DNA from: an uncultured Clostridia bacterium
GTDB lineage: Bacteria > Bacillota > Clostridia > Christensenellales > Borkfalkiaceae
Assembly: GCA_947627665.1 (NCBI GenBank)
Contig: CANQWX010000009.1
Location: 1-64,000 of the forward strand
DNA length: 64,000 nt
Reading direction: 5' to 3'
A program made the position numbers and the translations under genes. Shown in pieces: positions 1 to 7,828 of the stretch (positions within the stretch are counted from its first letter, which is position 1; each line of letters opens with the position of its first letter). A model generated the notes under the pieces. The model was not told the origin of the DNA. It did no database searches and saw nothing but the letters and a program-made list of their open reading frames with translations.

Positions 1-1088
1 GCGAACGCATAGCCCGTCTGCCCGAGCGAGATATAGTTATAGAGATATCCGACCATCGTGCCCATGTCGTAATCCTGCCCCATCGTTTCGCCGAAGAGGC
101 CGACGATCGCCGAATATTGTTTCATGCCGCCCATGATGCCCGTCACGAGAAGATAGCTGATCTGCGGCATGATCATCGGTGCGGTAATGCGCCAGAGGAC
201 CGTCCAACGGCTCGCGCCGTCCACCTTGGCGGCGTCGTAATACTGCTTGTTGATGGACTGCATCGCGCTGAACAGGATCAGGATCTTGAACGGAAGCCCC
301 GACCAGACCTCATAGACAATGGCGACGATGTATTTCGCCCACGGGATCTGCAAACTGCCGATCTCCCAGTGCGGCGAAGTAAGCCCCACCCAGTCGATGG
401 GGTCTATGCCGAACCAGCCGAGGACAATGTTGACGATGCCCACCGTTTCGGTGTTGCTCGCCGTGCCGATGATCTTGAAGAAGGTCGCAAACACGGCGCC
501 CATGGCGAGCGCGTTGGTAAGATAGGGCAAAAAGAGGATGGTCTGGTACGCCTTTTGCACCTTCTTGATGGAATTGAGCGCCACACTGATGAGCAGCGCC
601 AGCAGAGTAGAAAGAGGCACGGAAACCAAGGTGAGGACCAGCGTGTTCACAAGACATTGAACAAAGCTGGCGCCGCCCGTTCCCGTGTCACCCTTAAAGA
701 CGCGAACGAAATTGTCGAAACCCCATCCGTTGAAATTGCCCGTCATGCCCGAGTACTGTTGCTTGAAGGACCCGATGAACGCGGCGATAATGGGGTAAAA
801 TGTGAAGATGGCCATCAAAATGAGCGCCGGCGCGACAAACAACCACCCGCTCTGCGATTTCAGACCGCGGCGAAGTTTCTCCCCGCGGCTCAGCCGGGGG
901 GCGTCCGGATCGAACTCCTCTTTGGGCTTCTTTTTGAACAGCCCGGTGAAGAAATCTTTCACCGCCGTATATTTATCCACAAACCAGCCCTTGATGCGGG
1001 CGCCCAAACCGATAAAATAGCGCACGAACCTGTTGTGCTGCTTCGGAGGCGTCGCGGAGCCGATATTGGCTTTCTCTTCTTCCATCAT
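1..1088 (-). CDS. Sugar ABC transporter permease, MalF/UgpA type (3' end outside window)
   Basis: Integral membrane subunit of a carbohydrate importer of the MalFGK2 class. The reading frame starts with ATG at 1088, overlapping the TGA of the ATPase gene by 4 bp (ATGA), and is still open at base 1. About 75 residues are a basic and acidic cytoplasmic N-terminal extension; then a first membrane helix (WLFVAPALILMAIFTFYPII) and further helices follow. The conserved EAA loop that docks on the ATPase is visible near 190-230 of the window (YYDAAKVDGASRWTVLWRIT). The translational coupling to the ATPase supports one transporter. A second permease and a substrate-binding lipoprotein would be expected beyond the left edge. 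The substrate cannot be read from this sequence; an oligosaccharide or glycerol-phosphate type sugar is likely from the family. Confidence 0.9.
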   Translation of the reverse strand, partial: MMEEEKANIGSATPPKQHNRFVRYFIGLGARIKGWFVDKYTAVKDFFTGLFKKKPKEEFDPDAPRLSRGEKLRRGLKSQSGWLFVAPALILMAIFTFYPIIAAFIGSFKQQYSGMTGNFNGWGFDNFVRVFKGDTGTGGASFVQCLVNTLVLTLVSVPLSTLLALLISVALNSIKKVQKAYQTILFLPYLTNALAMGAVFATFFKIIGTASNTETVGIVNIVLGWFGIDPIDWVGLTSPHWEIGSLQIPWAKYIVAIVYEVWSGLPFKILILFSAMQSINKQYYDAAKVDGASRWTVLWRITAPMIMPQISYLLVTGIMGGMKQYSAIVGLFGETMGQDYDMGTMVGYLYNYISLGQTGYAF

Positions 1089-2515
1089 TTCAACCTCTCC
1101 TCCGTTTCGGCGTCAAACAGGACTATCTTATGGGGCTTGACATTGAATCTGAGTTCGGAAGCGCCCTCGGGCAGCGCGGTATCGCCGCCGATCACACAGC
1201 GCACGCTCGCCGTTTTGCAGCTTGTGTGCGAGGCGCGGAGGAAGATGTTCTTCCCCTTGGTCTCGGTGCGGCTCACCTTGAGAGGCAGCGCGCCGTTTTC
1301 GTCGCAGACAAATCCCTCGGGAGAGATCCCGACGTATACCTCGCGGTCGGAAAGCTCCGTTTCCGCAATGGCTTCCCCGCCGACGGTCACCTTTCCGCCC
1401 TCGATCTTGCCTTCGAAAACGTTGAGCGGGTAGCGGATACGGTCCTCGCCGATGGCGCCGAACAGGAACAGTTTATTGGGTTTGATGCGGAATTTGAGTT
1501 CGGTCGCGTCCTCGGGCAATACGACGTCGCTGTCGATGATGCAGCGCACGGTCGGCTTCGTGGAGCTTTCGTGCGTGGCGACGATGGACTTGTCCCTGCC
1601 CATGACCTCGATATGGTCCACATGGAGGGTGAACGCACCGTCCGGACGGTAGACGAAGCCTTCGGGGCGGATGCCGACGAACACATCGCAATTGTCAAAA
1701 GAGGAGTAACCGGGTAGTTCGGCGATGACTTCCCCGCCGACGGAAACTTTTCCGTTCTCGAACTTTCCCTTAAAGATATTGATAGGAGGCGTACCGAGGA
1801 AGTTCGCCACGAACAGGTTGTTGGGATCGTCGTAGATCGCCTGCGGCGCGCCGATCTGCTGCACGACGCCGAGCTTCATCACCACCATCGTGTCGCAGAT
1901 GCTCATCGCCTCCTCTTGGTCGTGGGTGACGAACACCGTCGTGATGCCCGTCGTGCGCTGGATGCGCTTGATCTCCTCGCGCGTCTGCAACCTCAGACGG
2001 GCGTCGAGGTTGGAAAGCGGCTCGTCAAGAAGCAATACGTTCGGCATTTTGACGAGGGCGCGGGCGATGGCAACGCGCTGCTGCTGGCCGCCCGACAGCT
2101 CGTGGGGCTTGCGCGCCATGAGGTCCTCGATCTGCACCAGCCGCGCCGCGTCCAAAGCGCGGGCGTTGCCCTCTTCCTTCTTGATGCGCATGTTGTCGAG
2201 GGGGAAGCGGATGTTCTGCTCCACCGTCATGTGGGGATACAGCGCATAGTTCTGGAACACCAGCCCGACGCCGCGTTTTTCGGCGGCAAGGGTGGTCACG
2301 TCCTGATCGTCGAAGAGGATCTTTCCCGAGGAGGGGCTTTCCAGCCCGCTCAACATGAAGAGCGTGGTCGACTTTCCGCAGCCCGACGGGCCGAGCAGGC
2401 CCACAAGCTCGCCGGAGGGGATCTCGATGCTCATGTCCTCCACGGCGTGTACCGCTTTGCCCCCCTTGGAACGGCTGGGGAAGATCTTGGTCAAGTGCTG
2501 AATGGTTATCCTCAT
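1085..2515 (-). CDS. Sugar ABC transporter ATP-binding protein, MsmK/UgpC type, with duplicated C-terminal domain
   Basis: 476-residue ATPase energising the sugar importer. Walker A GPSGCGKST is at 42-50, Q-loop Gln88, signature LSGGQ 140-144, Walker B VLLLDEP 160-166 and the switch His198 in THD; all catalytic residues are intact. Family members are normally about 360-370 residues with one TOBE/MOP-like regulatory half. Here that half occurs twice in tandem: residues about 244-361 and 363-475 align along their length (NIFKGKFENGKVSVGGEVIAE against NVFEGKIEGGKVTVGGEAIAE, and VGIRPEGFV against VGISPEGFV). The extra copy explains the length. The gene lies 5 bp downstream of the 432-residue membrane protein gene and overlaps the permease gene by 4 bp. 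The ATPase assignment is very secure; the effect of the duplication is unknown. Confidence 0.95.
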   Translation of the reverse strand: MRITIQHLTKIFPSRSKGGKAVHAVEDMSIEIPSGELVGLLGPSGCGKSTTLFMLSGLESPSSGKILFDDQDVTTLAAEKRGVGLVFQNYALYPHMTVEQNIRFPLDNMRIKKEEGNARALDAARLVQIEDLMARKPHELSGGQQQRVAIARALVKMPNVLLLDEPLSNLDARLRLQTREEIKRIQRTTGITTVFVTHDQEEAMSICDTMVVMKLGVVQQIGAPQAIYDDPNNLFVANFLGTPPINIFKGKFENGKVSVGGEVIAELPGYSSFDNCDVFVGIRPEGFVYRPDGAFTLHVDHIEVMGRDKSIVATHESSTKPTVRCIIDSDVVLPEDATELKFRIKPNKLFLFGAIGEDRIRYPLNVFEGKIEGGKVTVGGEAIAETELSDREVYVGISPEGFVCDENGALPLKVSRTETKGKNIFLRASHTSCKTASVRCVIGGDTALPEGASELRFNVKPHKIVLFDAETEERLK

Positions 2516-2520
2516 AAGCG

Positions 2521-3819
2521 TTATACCTCACGCCTTACTATTTTTACGGTCTTTTCCATCTGATACCCCTCGACTTCCAGATTGTCGGGGAGATCGACGG
2601 GAGCATAGGTCCTATCGATATCGATGAACGGATTGACGTAAACGCCCGCTTTGAGGCGCTGCGTCGCCGTATAGCCCTCTTCCTTCAGCAGGGAGAACAC
2701 AAATTCCTCTCCCCCATTCGTATATTTGATCTCTGCGCTGCCGTTAAAATCCGGCGCTTCCGAAAGGTCGAGGCGGAGGGTCACCGTGCAGTAATAGTCG
2801 TGTCCGAAAACCTCTTCCTTGGCGGGTGCTTTTTTCTCCTTGTGCGGGATCTTGCATACCTTGAACAAGAACCAGCGGAAGAATTTTATGATATAGTGCG
2901 TTCCCAGAAGGAAATCCGCGATGATGTAAATGGCGATGAAATAGACGATGACGAACGGGATCGCCTTGCCGTTTGCGCGCTTGTTGACCAAGGCGGACGC
3001 GGCTTTGTATTCCTCGCTGCGGGAAGTGACCGCACAGACGGGGTCCTCTTCCAGCGAACGGATGACGGCTTCGACGTAATCGTTGCGCTCCTTGGCGTAA
3101 GCCGCCGACTCCTCGGCAGAAACGCCCTCGCGGCTTCCCGCGGCGACCAGTTCGTTGTAGCCGCCGATGTCGCCGAACCGATCGAAGAACGTGCCTGTAA
3201 AGTCCAGCGTCCGCGCCGTTTCCGCCGTAAAGACGGTGGCGCCCGTCTTATCGGTAAAGCCCAGCCGCATGACCGAGGAAACGTCGCTCTCGCGGATCTC
3301 GAGAATGATAAAGCCGTTCTGCGTAAAAGTGGAAATGCCGTCGTTTGTTCCGTCGCCGTTCGCGTCGTAATCGAGGAGCGGGAGCTTCTTCTCCGTGCCG
3401 TTGCTATCCGTCACCCGCAGCGATGTGCCGTTCGGCCCCTCGCTGAACACATCGTAGCTCCCCGAAACGCCGTAAACGTACCCCGTGTAGGCTTTATAGA
3501 GCATGCCGTGGGTCAAGCCGCCCGACGGTTCCGCATCCTCTTTGGCGGCATTGCGGTCGTAGACCTCCGCCACCGTTTCGTAGAGCACCACGCCGCCGCC
3601 GCCGAATTGCGCCTCCAGCACGGGTTCTCTGTAAAAGCCGACGGGTTCCGTCAAGACGATGCCGGTCAAAAAGTCCTTGCCTGCCAAGGCCTCGGCGATC
3701 ACCTCGGCGGGAACGGTGAAGGTCGCAAAGTAACCGGGGAGGGTCACCGCGAACAGCACGCCGATCCCGAAAGTGAAAATAAAATAAATTACGGTAGCGA
3801 AGATCCTACTTTTCTTCAT
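2521..3819 (-). CDS. Membrane protein of unknown function in sugar ABC operon
   Basis: 432 residues, starting at ATG 3819 (MKKSRIFATV), inside the last codons of the preceding gene (14 bp overlap). Upstream in-frame codons exist but would extend into the neighbouring coding frame and lack a membrane segment, so this start is preferred. A membrane helix at about 6-30 acts as signal anchor. A large outside domain follows (about 31-285) with a DYDANGDGTNDG calcium-loop-like stretch near 150-161, then a second helix at 287-304 and a cytoplasmic, partly basic C-terminal part of about 115 residues. I recognise no family. Its position between a small membrane protein and the ATPase suggests an accessory role in the transporter, such as sensing or assembly, which is inference. 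Confidence 0.75.
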   Translation of the reverse strand: MKKSRIFATVIYFIFTFGIGVLFAVTLPGYFATFTVPAEVIAEALAGKDFLTGIVLTEPVGFYREPVLEAQFGGGGVVLYETVAEVYDRNAAKEDAEPSGGLTHGMLYKAYTGYVYGVSGSYDVFSEGPNGTSLRVTDSNGTEKKLPLLDYDANGDGTNDGISTFTQNGFIILEIRESDVSSVMRLGFTDKTGATVFTAETARTLDFTGTFFDRFGDIGGYNELVAAGSREGVSAEESAAYAKERNDYVEAVIRSLEEDPVCAVTSRSEEYKAASALVNKRANGKAIPFVIVYFIAIYIIADFLLGTHYIIKFFRWFLFKVCKIPHKEKKAPAKEEVFGHDYYCTVTLRLDLSEAPDFNGSAEIKYTNGGEEFVFSLLKEEGYTATQRLKAGVYVNPFIDIDRTYAPVDLPDNLEVEGYQMEKTVKIVRREV

Positions 3820-4111
3820 GTTCGGTGGGATCGGTCGGCATACCGTAAGGGAGCGCCTCGTCCTCCTCCTGCACGGCTTCCCCTTCATCGGAAGGCTCGC
3901 TTGCGGGCGGATCGTTTTCGGCGTATTGCACATTGGATTTGAACGCAGCCTCCCGCTTGCGGAGGTTGTCGCGCATTTCCCGATATTGTTTTTTGTTGAT
4001 CACGGGGATCAAAAAGTAGAAACCGATACAGAGCGCAACGATCACGGCCAGCACAATGAAGAAAATAATATCTGTCGGTTTAAGCGGATTCAGCGCCAGC
4101 AGATCAAGCAT
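3806..4111 (-). CDS. Small membrane protein, first gene of sugar ABC operon
   Basis: 101 residues. The start at ATG 4111 is preceded by a strong GGAGGAGAGG ribosome binding site, and the promoter lies about 85 bp upstream. One membrane helix at 13-37 (TDIIFFIVLAVIVALCIGFY region) is followed by a charged stretch with KKQYREMRDNLRKREAAF, probably helical, and a strongly acidic tail (EGEAVQEEDEALPYG). No family recognised. It overlaps the next gene by 14 bp, so the two unknown proteins are probably made together. Longer upstream in-frame extension is rejected because it would cross the promoter. Confidence 0.7.
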   Translation of the reverse strand: MLDLLALNPLKPTDIIFFIVLAVIVALCIGFYFLIPVINKKQYREMRDNLRKREAAFKSNVQYAENDPPASEPSDEGEAVQEEDEALPYGMPTDPTEHEEK

Positions 4112-4196
4112 ATCCTCTCCTCCTCCGAATCTTATCGAACAGCCTTGCGGCCAAAGGGGCAAACCGCGTTTGCCGCCCCGTATCTTCCCTTTCAAA

Positions 4197-4225
4197 ATTA
4201 TATCATTTCGGGACAAGCATGTCAA
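4197..4225 (-). promoter_or_regulatory. Sigma-A type promoter of sugar ABC operon
   Basis: On the minus strand, TTGACA (4225-4220) and TATAAT (4202-4197) match both consensus hexamers exactly with a 17-bp spacer. It points to the gene starting at 4111, giving a leader of about 75-80 nt. I see no convincing operator next to it. Confidence 0.9.
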
Positions 4226-4272
4226 TCTTAATTCAATAATTTTTCTACAAAAAACTACATTTTTACGGAAAC

Positions 4273-4311
4273 GCCCCCTACGCGGCTCCTTTGGGCGGGA
4301 GCACGGGGGGG
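4273..4311 (-). terminator. Possible terminator after endonuclease gene
   Basis: A GC-rich interrupted hairpin: GCTCC (4285-4289) pairs with GGAGC (4298-4302), and the outer C-run near 4274-4278 can pair with the G-run near 4305-4311. On the minus strand it is followed after about 18 nt by a T-rich stretch. The gap makes it a weak intrinsic terminator. Confidence 0.35.
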
Positions 4312-4322
4312 CTGTCCTTCTT

Positions 4323-5900
4323 CTATGGCTTGCGGCGGATCGCAACGGCAGCCGCGAGAAGCGCCGCGGCAAAGACCGCCGCGCCCGCGCCGCCGATCGT
4401 CCCTTCACACCCGAAGCCGAAAGGCTCCGGCTCCGCAGGATCGGGGTCCACAGGTTCAGGGTCGACGGGATCGGGGTCGACGGGATCGGGGTCGACGGGT
4501 TCAGGGTCCACAGGATCGGGATCGACAGGCGGTAATTCTTCTTCGCTTTCGTATTCAACAATGATGCTGTCGAGATATGCCGCGCCCGACTTGCCTGACA
4601 GCTCATAAGTGAGGGCGAAATAGGTATCTTCCCCGTCCAACGTCCAGGTGACACCTCCTTCCGTAACCGTTTTGGTGCCGCAGTCGGTACCGTTTGTGGG
4701 TTTGCCGGAAACCTGTCCGTAGGGGCTATCCGACGTAAGGAGCTTCCACGGTCTGTCGGACTCCCCCTTGAACGATTTCACGGTGACCGACTTGATGGCT
4801 CTCTTTGTGGGGAGATCGCTTGCAATGTAGTAGGAACTTTTGCTCTTATTGAACTGCATGCCCTTATTGGCGGGATAGCTGTCGCTGCCGCCATAAAGGA
4901 AAGCGATCCCGCCGATCCCGCCTGCCGACCACCTCTTAAAGCCGTATCCGTTGGTAAGGTCGAAGCTCGAAAGCGTGATCGTGATCGTTTCCCCCGTTGG
5001 CTCCGTAGGTCCCGGCTCTACCGGATCGGGATCGGTCATGGAAAGATTTTCCCAGATCGCTTTTACATACTCGGGGTGATCGACAAAGGGATTGCGGTTG
5101 CCCTGAATGTCGCAGGCCGCTTCATTCCGCGCAAGTTCCAACCCGTCCACGGGATCGGATTCATGCCATTTGAGAAGAAGCGCAACGGCTTCGCTCTCAC
5201 TATCGGCCGACATGATGTTCGTAAATTTCAATGTCCCGAAGTAGCTGCTCTTTCCGTTCCCGTTGGTAGTCCCGTACACATTGTTGTACGAATTGTAATG
5301 GGTGTAAACGTACAAAACGATGCGGGCGACATCCCCTTTGACGGAATCGATCGGCTCAAACACGGCACCGACGGAATAACCCGCAACGGCGATCTCGTTA
5401 TTTTCCGCATCGCGGTACCAAATCGGCGTGCGGGAAGAAACTTCGCCGTATTTGTCGTTATTGCGCGCACTGTTCACGCGGCTCTCGGTGGGACGGATAT
5501 GTAGAAGGTCGCTTCCGCCGCCGCCCTGTCCCCAAAGTCCGTTCGAAAGGCTCTGGCACCAGACATGCTCACGGTTCCACGTTCCCGACGCCGCGCTCTG
5601 CCATTTTGCAGACAATTCCGCCTGCGCATAAAATTCCATGAGCTGGCCGTTGGGACCGGGGTCCGTCCGTTTGACATAGGCGGGGTCTTTGCAGTCCTCA
5701 TAAGTCGTATAATGGGTATGCGTCGTTGTGATGAGGTCGTGGAGCTGGCCCAGAAGCTCCTCCCCGCCCGTTGCGGTAATGGGAGCGTAATAATCCCCCT
5801 CCGCGGCCGCCGTCCGCGGAAACGCACAGACGGAAAGAGCGCCCGCGCCGATCATCAGCGCCAACGCAAGCGGCAAAGCCCTCTTTACGGTCTTTCTCAT
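4323..5900 (-). CDS. Secreted endonuclease I family nuclease with C-terminal surface-anchor tail
   Basis: 525 residues from ATG 5900, behind a GGAGGG ribosome binding site. A signal peptide (MRKTVKRALPLALALMIGAG, ending near AFPRTAAAE) exports it. Residues about 35-300 carry the His-Me-finger nuclease signature of the endonuclease I family (NucM/BsnB): NREHVWCQS and DLLHIRPTESRVNSARNNDK. A second beta-rich domain (about 310-455) resembles a carbohydrate or surface-binding module. It is followed by a Pro-Asp/Glu repeat stalk, then FGCEGTIGG, a membrane helix and RRKP. That tail looks like a processing and anchoring signal rather than LPXTG. The gene starts 22 bp after tdk, so it is probably the last gene of the nucleoside operon, where it would cut extracellular DNA or RNA to feed salvage. 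The nuclease assignment is firm; anchoring is inferred. Confidence 0.88.
   Translation of the reverse strand: MRKTVKRALPLALALMIGAGALSVCAFPRTAAAEGDYYAPITATGGEELLGQLHDLITTTHTHYTTYEDCKDPAYVKRTDPGPNGQLMEFYAQAELSAKWQSAASGTWNREHVWCQSLSNGLWGQGGGGSDLLHIRPTESRVNSARNNDKYGEVSSRTPIWYRDAENNEIAVAGYSVGAVFEPIDSVKGDVARIVLYVYTHYNSYNNVYGTTNGNGKSSYFGTLKFTNIMSADSESEAVALLLKWHESDPVDGLELARNEAACDIQGNRNPFVDHPEYVKAIWENLSMTDPDPVEPGPTEPTGETITITLSSFDLTNGYGFKRWSAGGIGGIAFLYGGSDSYPANKGMQFNKSKSSYYIASDLPTKRAIKSVTVKSFKGESDRPWKLLTSDSPYGQVSGKPTNGTDCGTKTVTEGGVTWTLDGEDTYFALTYELSGKSGAAYLDSIIVEYESEEELPPVDPDPVDPEPVDPDPVDPDPVDPEPVDPDPAEPEPFGFGCEGTIGGAGAAVFAAALLAAAVAIRRKP
4427..4533 (-). repeat. Coding tandem repeat for Pro-Asp/Glu stalk
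   Basis: Short near-identical units of about 12-15 bp (gggtcgacgggatc-like) encode PVDPDP/PVDPEP repeats between the endonuclease domains and the C-terminal membrane tail. Such units commonly vary in number between strains. Confidence 0.8.
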
Positions 5901-5922
5901 AACGTACCCTCCTCTTTGGATG

Positions 5923-6504
5923 TTATTCCGCCTGCTCCGCGATCCGCCGCAGCCAGCATCTTCTGCACATCGCCACATACCTGTCGTTGCCGCCGAGAAG
6001 CACCTGCGAGCCTTCGGTCACGATCCTGCCGCGGTCGTCTATCCGCGCGTTTACCGTCGCTTTTGCCCCGCAGGTACACACCGATTTGATCTCGCTGATG
6101 GATTCGGCGACCTCGAACAGCCGCTTGCTGCCCGGGAAGAGGTGGGTGGTGAAGTCGGTGGAAAGCCCAAAGCAGAGCACGGGGATATTTTTGCGGATGA
6201 CGATATCCGAGAGCTGGTCCACCTGCGCGGGGGAAAGGAACTGGCACTCGTCCACGATGATCACGTTGCAGTCGGAATAACGGCGGGTGTATAGCTCATA
6301 GAGATCCTCCTCCGTTCCGACGGCGAGCGCCTCCTGTTCCAGCCCGATGCGCGAACGGACGACGTTGGCGCCGTCCCTGTCGTCGATGGCGGGCTTTAGG
6401 AGGAGCACCTTCATGTTGCGCTCCTCGTAGTTGAATTTGGTGATGAGCGCCTGCGCCGTCTTGGAACAGCCCATCGCCCCGAATTTGAAGTATAATTTTG
6501 CCAT
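5923..6504 (-). CDS. tdk: Thymidine kinase (type II)
   Basis: 193 residues; phosphorylates thymidine (and deoxyuridine) with ATP in the cytoplasm. The P-loop-like segment is GAMGCSKT at 9-16, the catalytic region DECQFLS is near 85-91, and a structural zinc site is formed by CTC and CRRC pairs (CTCGAKATVNAR and AMCRRCW). The P-loop lacks the usual Gly before Lys (Ser14 instead), which I believe occurs in a Firmicute subfamily. The gene lies 10 bp after pdp. A kinase in a phosphorolytic operon gives the cell a choice between keeping thymidine for DNA and degrading it. Confidence 0.93.
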   Translation of the reverse strand: MAKLYFKFGAMGCSKTAQALITKFNYEERNMKVLLLKPAIDDRDGANVVRSRIGLEQEALAVGTEEDLYELYTRRYSDCNVIIVDECQFLSPAQVDQLSDIVIRKNIPVLCFGLSTDFTTHLFPGSKRLFEVAESISEIKSVCTCGAKATVNARIDDRGRIVTEGSQVLLGGNDRYVAMCRRCWLRRIAEQAE

Positions 6505-6514
6505 TTTCTTCCGT

Positions 6515-7816
6515 TTATGTCACGACGTCGTACACGAGGGGTTCCTCCGCGGGCCTTGCGTCCGAGAAATCCGTCGCGCCGAGCAGCGTCTTTTCCGCCG
6601 CCGCGAACGCGGAGGGATCGTTGGAGCAGAGGACCGCAAGTTCTTCGCCCGCCTGCACGAAATCGCCCGTTTTCTTCTTCAAAAGGATGCCCGCGCTCGG
6701 GTCGACGCTGTCCTCCGCGGTGTTGCGGCCCGCGCCGAGCAAGAGGCTCGCAAGGCCGTACGCCTCGGTATCCGCCCGCGCGATGTAGCCGCTCTTTCCG
6801 CTCTTGACGGAATGGGAATATTTCGCCCGCGCAAAGCCAGCGGGATCGTCGATGAGCGCCGCGTTGCCGCCCTGCGCCGCGACCGTTTCCCTAAGCTTTG
6901 CGAGCGCGCTGCCGTCCGCGATCGCCTGTGCGGCGAGCGCCCTGCATGCCGCGGGAGCGCCCTTCCCCGCCAACGAGAGCATATAGCTTGCGAGGGTGAG
7001 GCAGACCTCGGTGAGATCCTTCGGTCCCCTTCCCTGTAACGTTTCCACCGCCTCGATGACTTCGAGGGAATTGCCGATGGCGTTGCCGAGCGGTCTGTCC
7101 ATATTGGTGATGAGCGCGACCATCTTCTTGCCTGCGCTCTTGCCGATGTCCACCATGAGCCGCGCAAGCTCCTTGCTCGCTTCTGCGGACTTCATGAAGG
7201 AACCGCTGCCCGTCTTTACGTCGAGCACGATGCAGTCGTCGTCCGCGGCGAGCTTTTTGCCCATGATGCTTGCGGCGATGAGGGGCATGCTGTCCACCGT
7301 CGCCGTGACGTCGCGGATGGCGTAGAGTTTCTTATCCGCGGGCGCGAACTGACGCGACTGTCCCACGATGGCAAGCCCCACGCGGTTGACCTGCGCGATG
7401 AATTCTTCCTCCGAGAGGGTGGTGCGGAACCCGTCTATCGATTCGAGCTTATCGACGGTGCCGCCCGTGTGCCCCAGCCCCCGTCCGCTCATCTTGGCGA
7501 CTTTTACGCCGAGAGAGGCGACAATGGGCGCGACGACCAAGCTGGTCTTGTCCCCTACGCCGCCCGTGGAATGCTTGTCCGCGCGGATCCCGCCGATCGC
7601 CGAAAAATCGAGCCGCTCGCCCGAATCGCGCACGGCAAACGTGAGATCGCACGTTTCCCGCACCGACATGCCGCGGAAATAGATCGCCATGAGCAGCGCG
7701 GCGGTCTGGTAATCGGGGATGCTGCCGTCGGTGACCCCGCCGATGAAGAATTTGATCTCCTCGGTGGAAAGTTCCCCGCCGTCCCGTTTTTTCTTGATGA
7801 TGTCATACATCCGCAT
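6515..7816 (-). CDS. pdp: Pyrimidine-nucleoside phosphorylase
   Basis: 433 residues, the usual length. It splits uridine, thymidine or deoxyuridine with phosphate into base and (deoxy)ribose 1-phosphate. Diagnostic segments: the N-terminal helical domain MYDIIKKKRDGGELS; the phosphate-binding DKHSTGGVGDKTSL near 80-92; SGRGLGHTGGTVDKLE; and the C-terminal glycine-rich barrel region. ATG 7816 gives the family N-terminus. It sits 12 bp downstream of the 5'-nucleotidase gene. Deoxyribose 1-phosphate made here is the substrate of DeoB upstream in the same operon. Pyrimidine (Pdp) rather than strict thymidine specificity is assigned from the Gram-positive context. Confidence 0.95.
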   Translation of the reverse strand: MRMYDIIKKKRDGGELSTEEIKFFIGGVTDGSIPDYQTAALLMAIYFRGMSVRETCDLTFAVRDSGERLDFSAIGGIRADKHSTGGVGDKTSLVVAPIVASLGVKVAKMSGRGLGHTGGTVDKLESIDGFRTTLSEEEFIAQVNRVGLAIVGQSRQFAPADKKLYAIRDVTATVDSMPLIAASIMGKKLAADDDCIVLDVKTGSGSFMKSAEASKELARLMVDIGKSAGKKMVALITNMDRPLGNAIGNSLEVIEAVETLQGRGPKDLTEVCLTLASYMLSLAGKGAPAACRALAAQAIADGSALAKLRETVAAQGGNAALIDDPAGFARAKYSHSVKSGKSGYIARADTEAYGLASLLLGAGRNTAEDSVDPSAGILLKKKTGDFVQAGEELAVLCSNDPSAFAAAEKTLLGATDFSDARPAEEPLVYDVVT

Positions 7817-7828
7817 GGCGTTTCCCCC

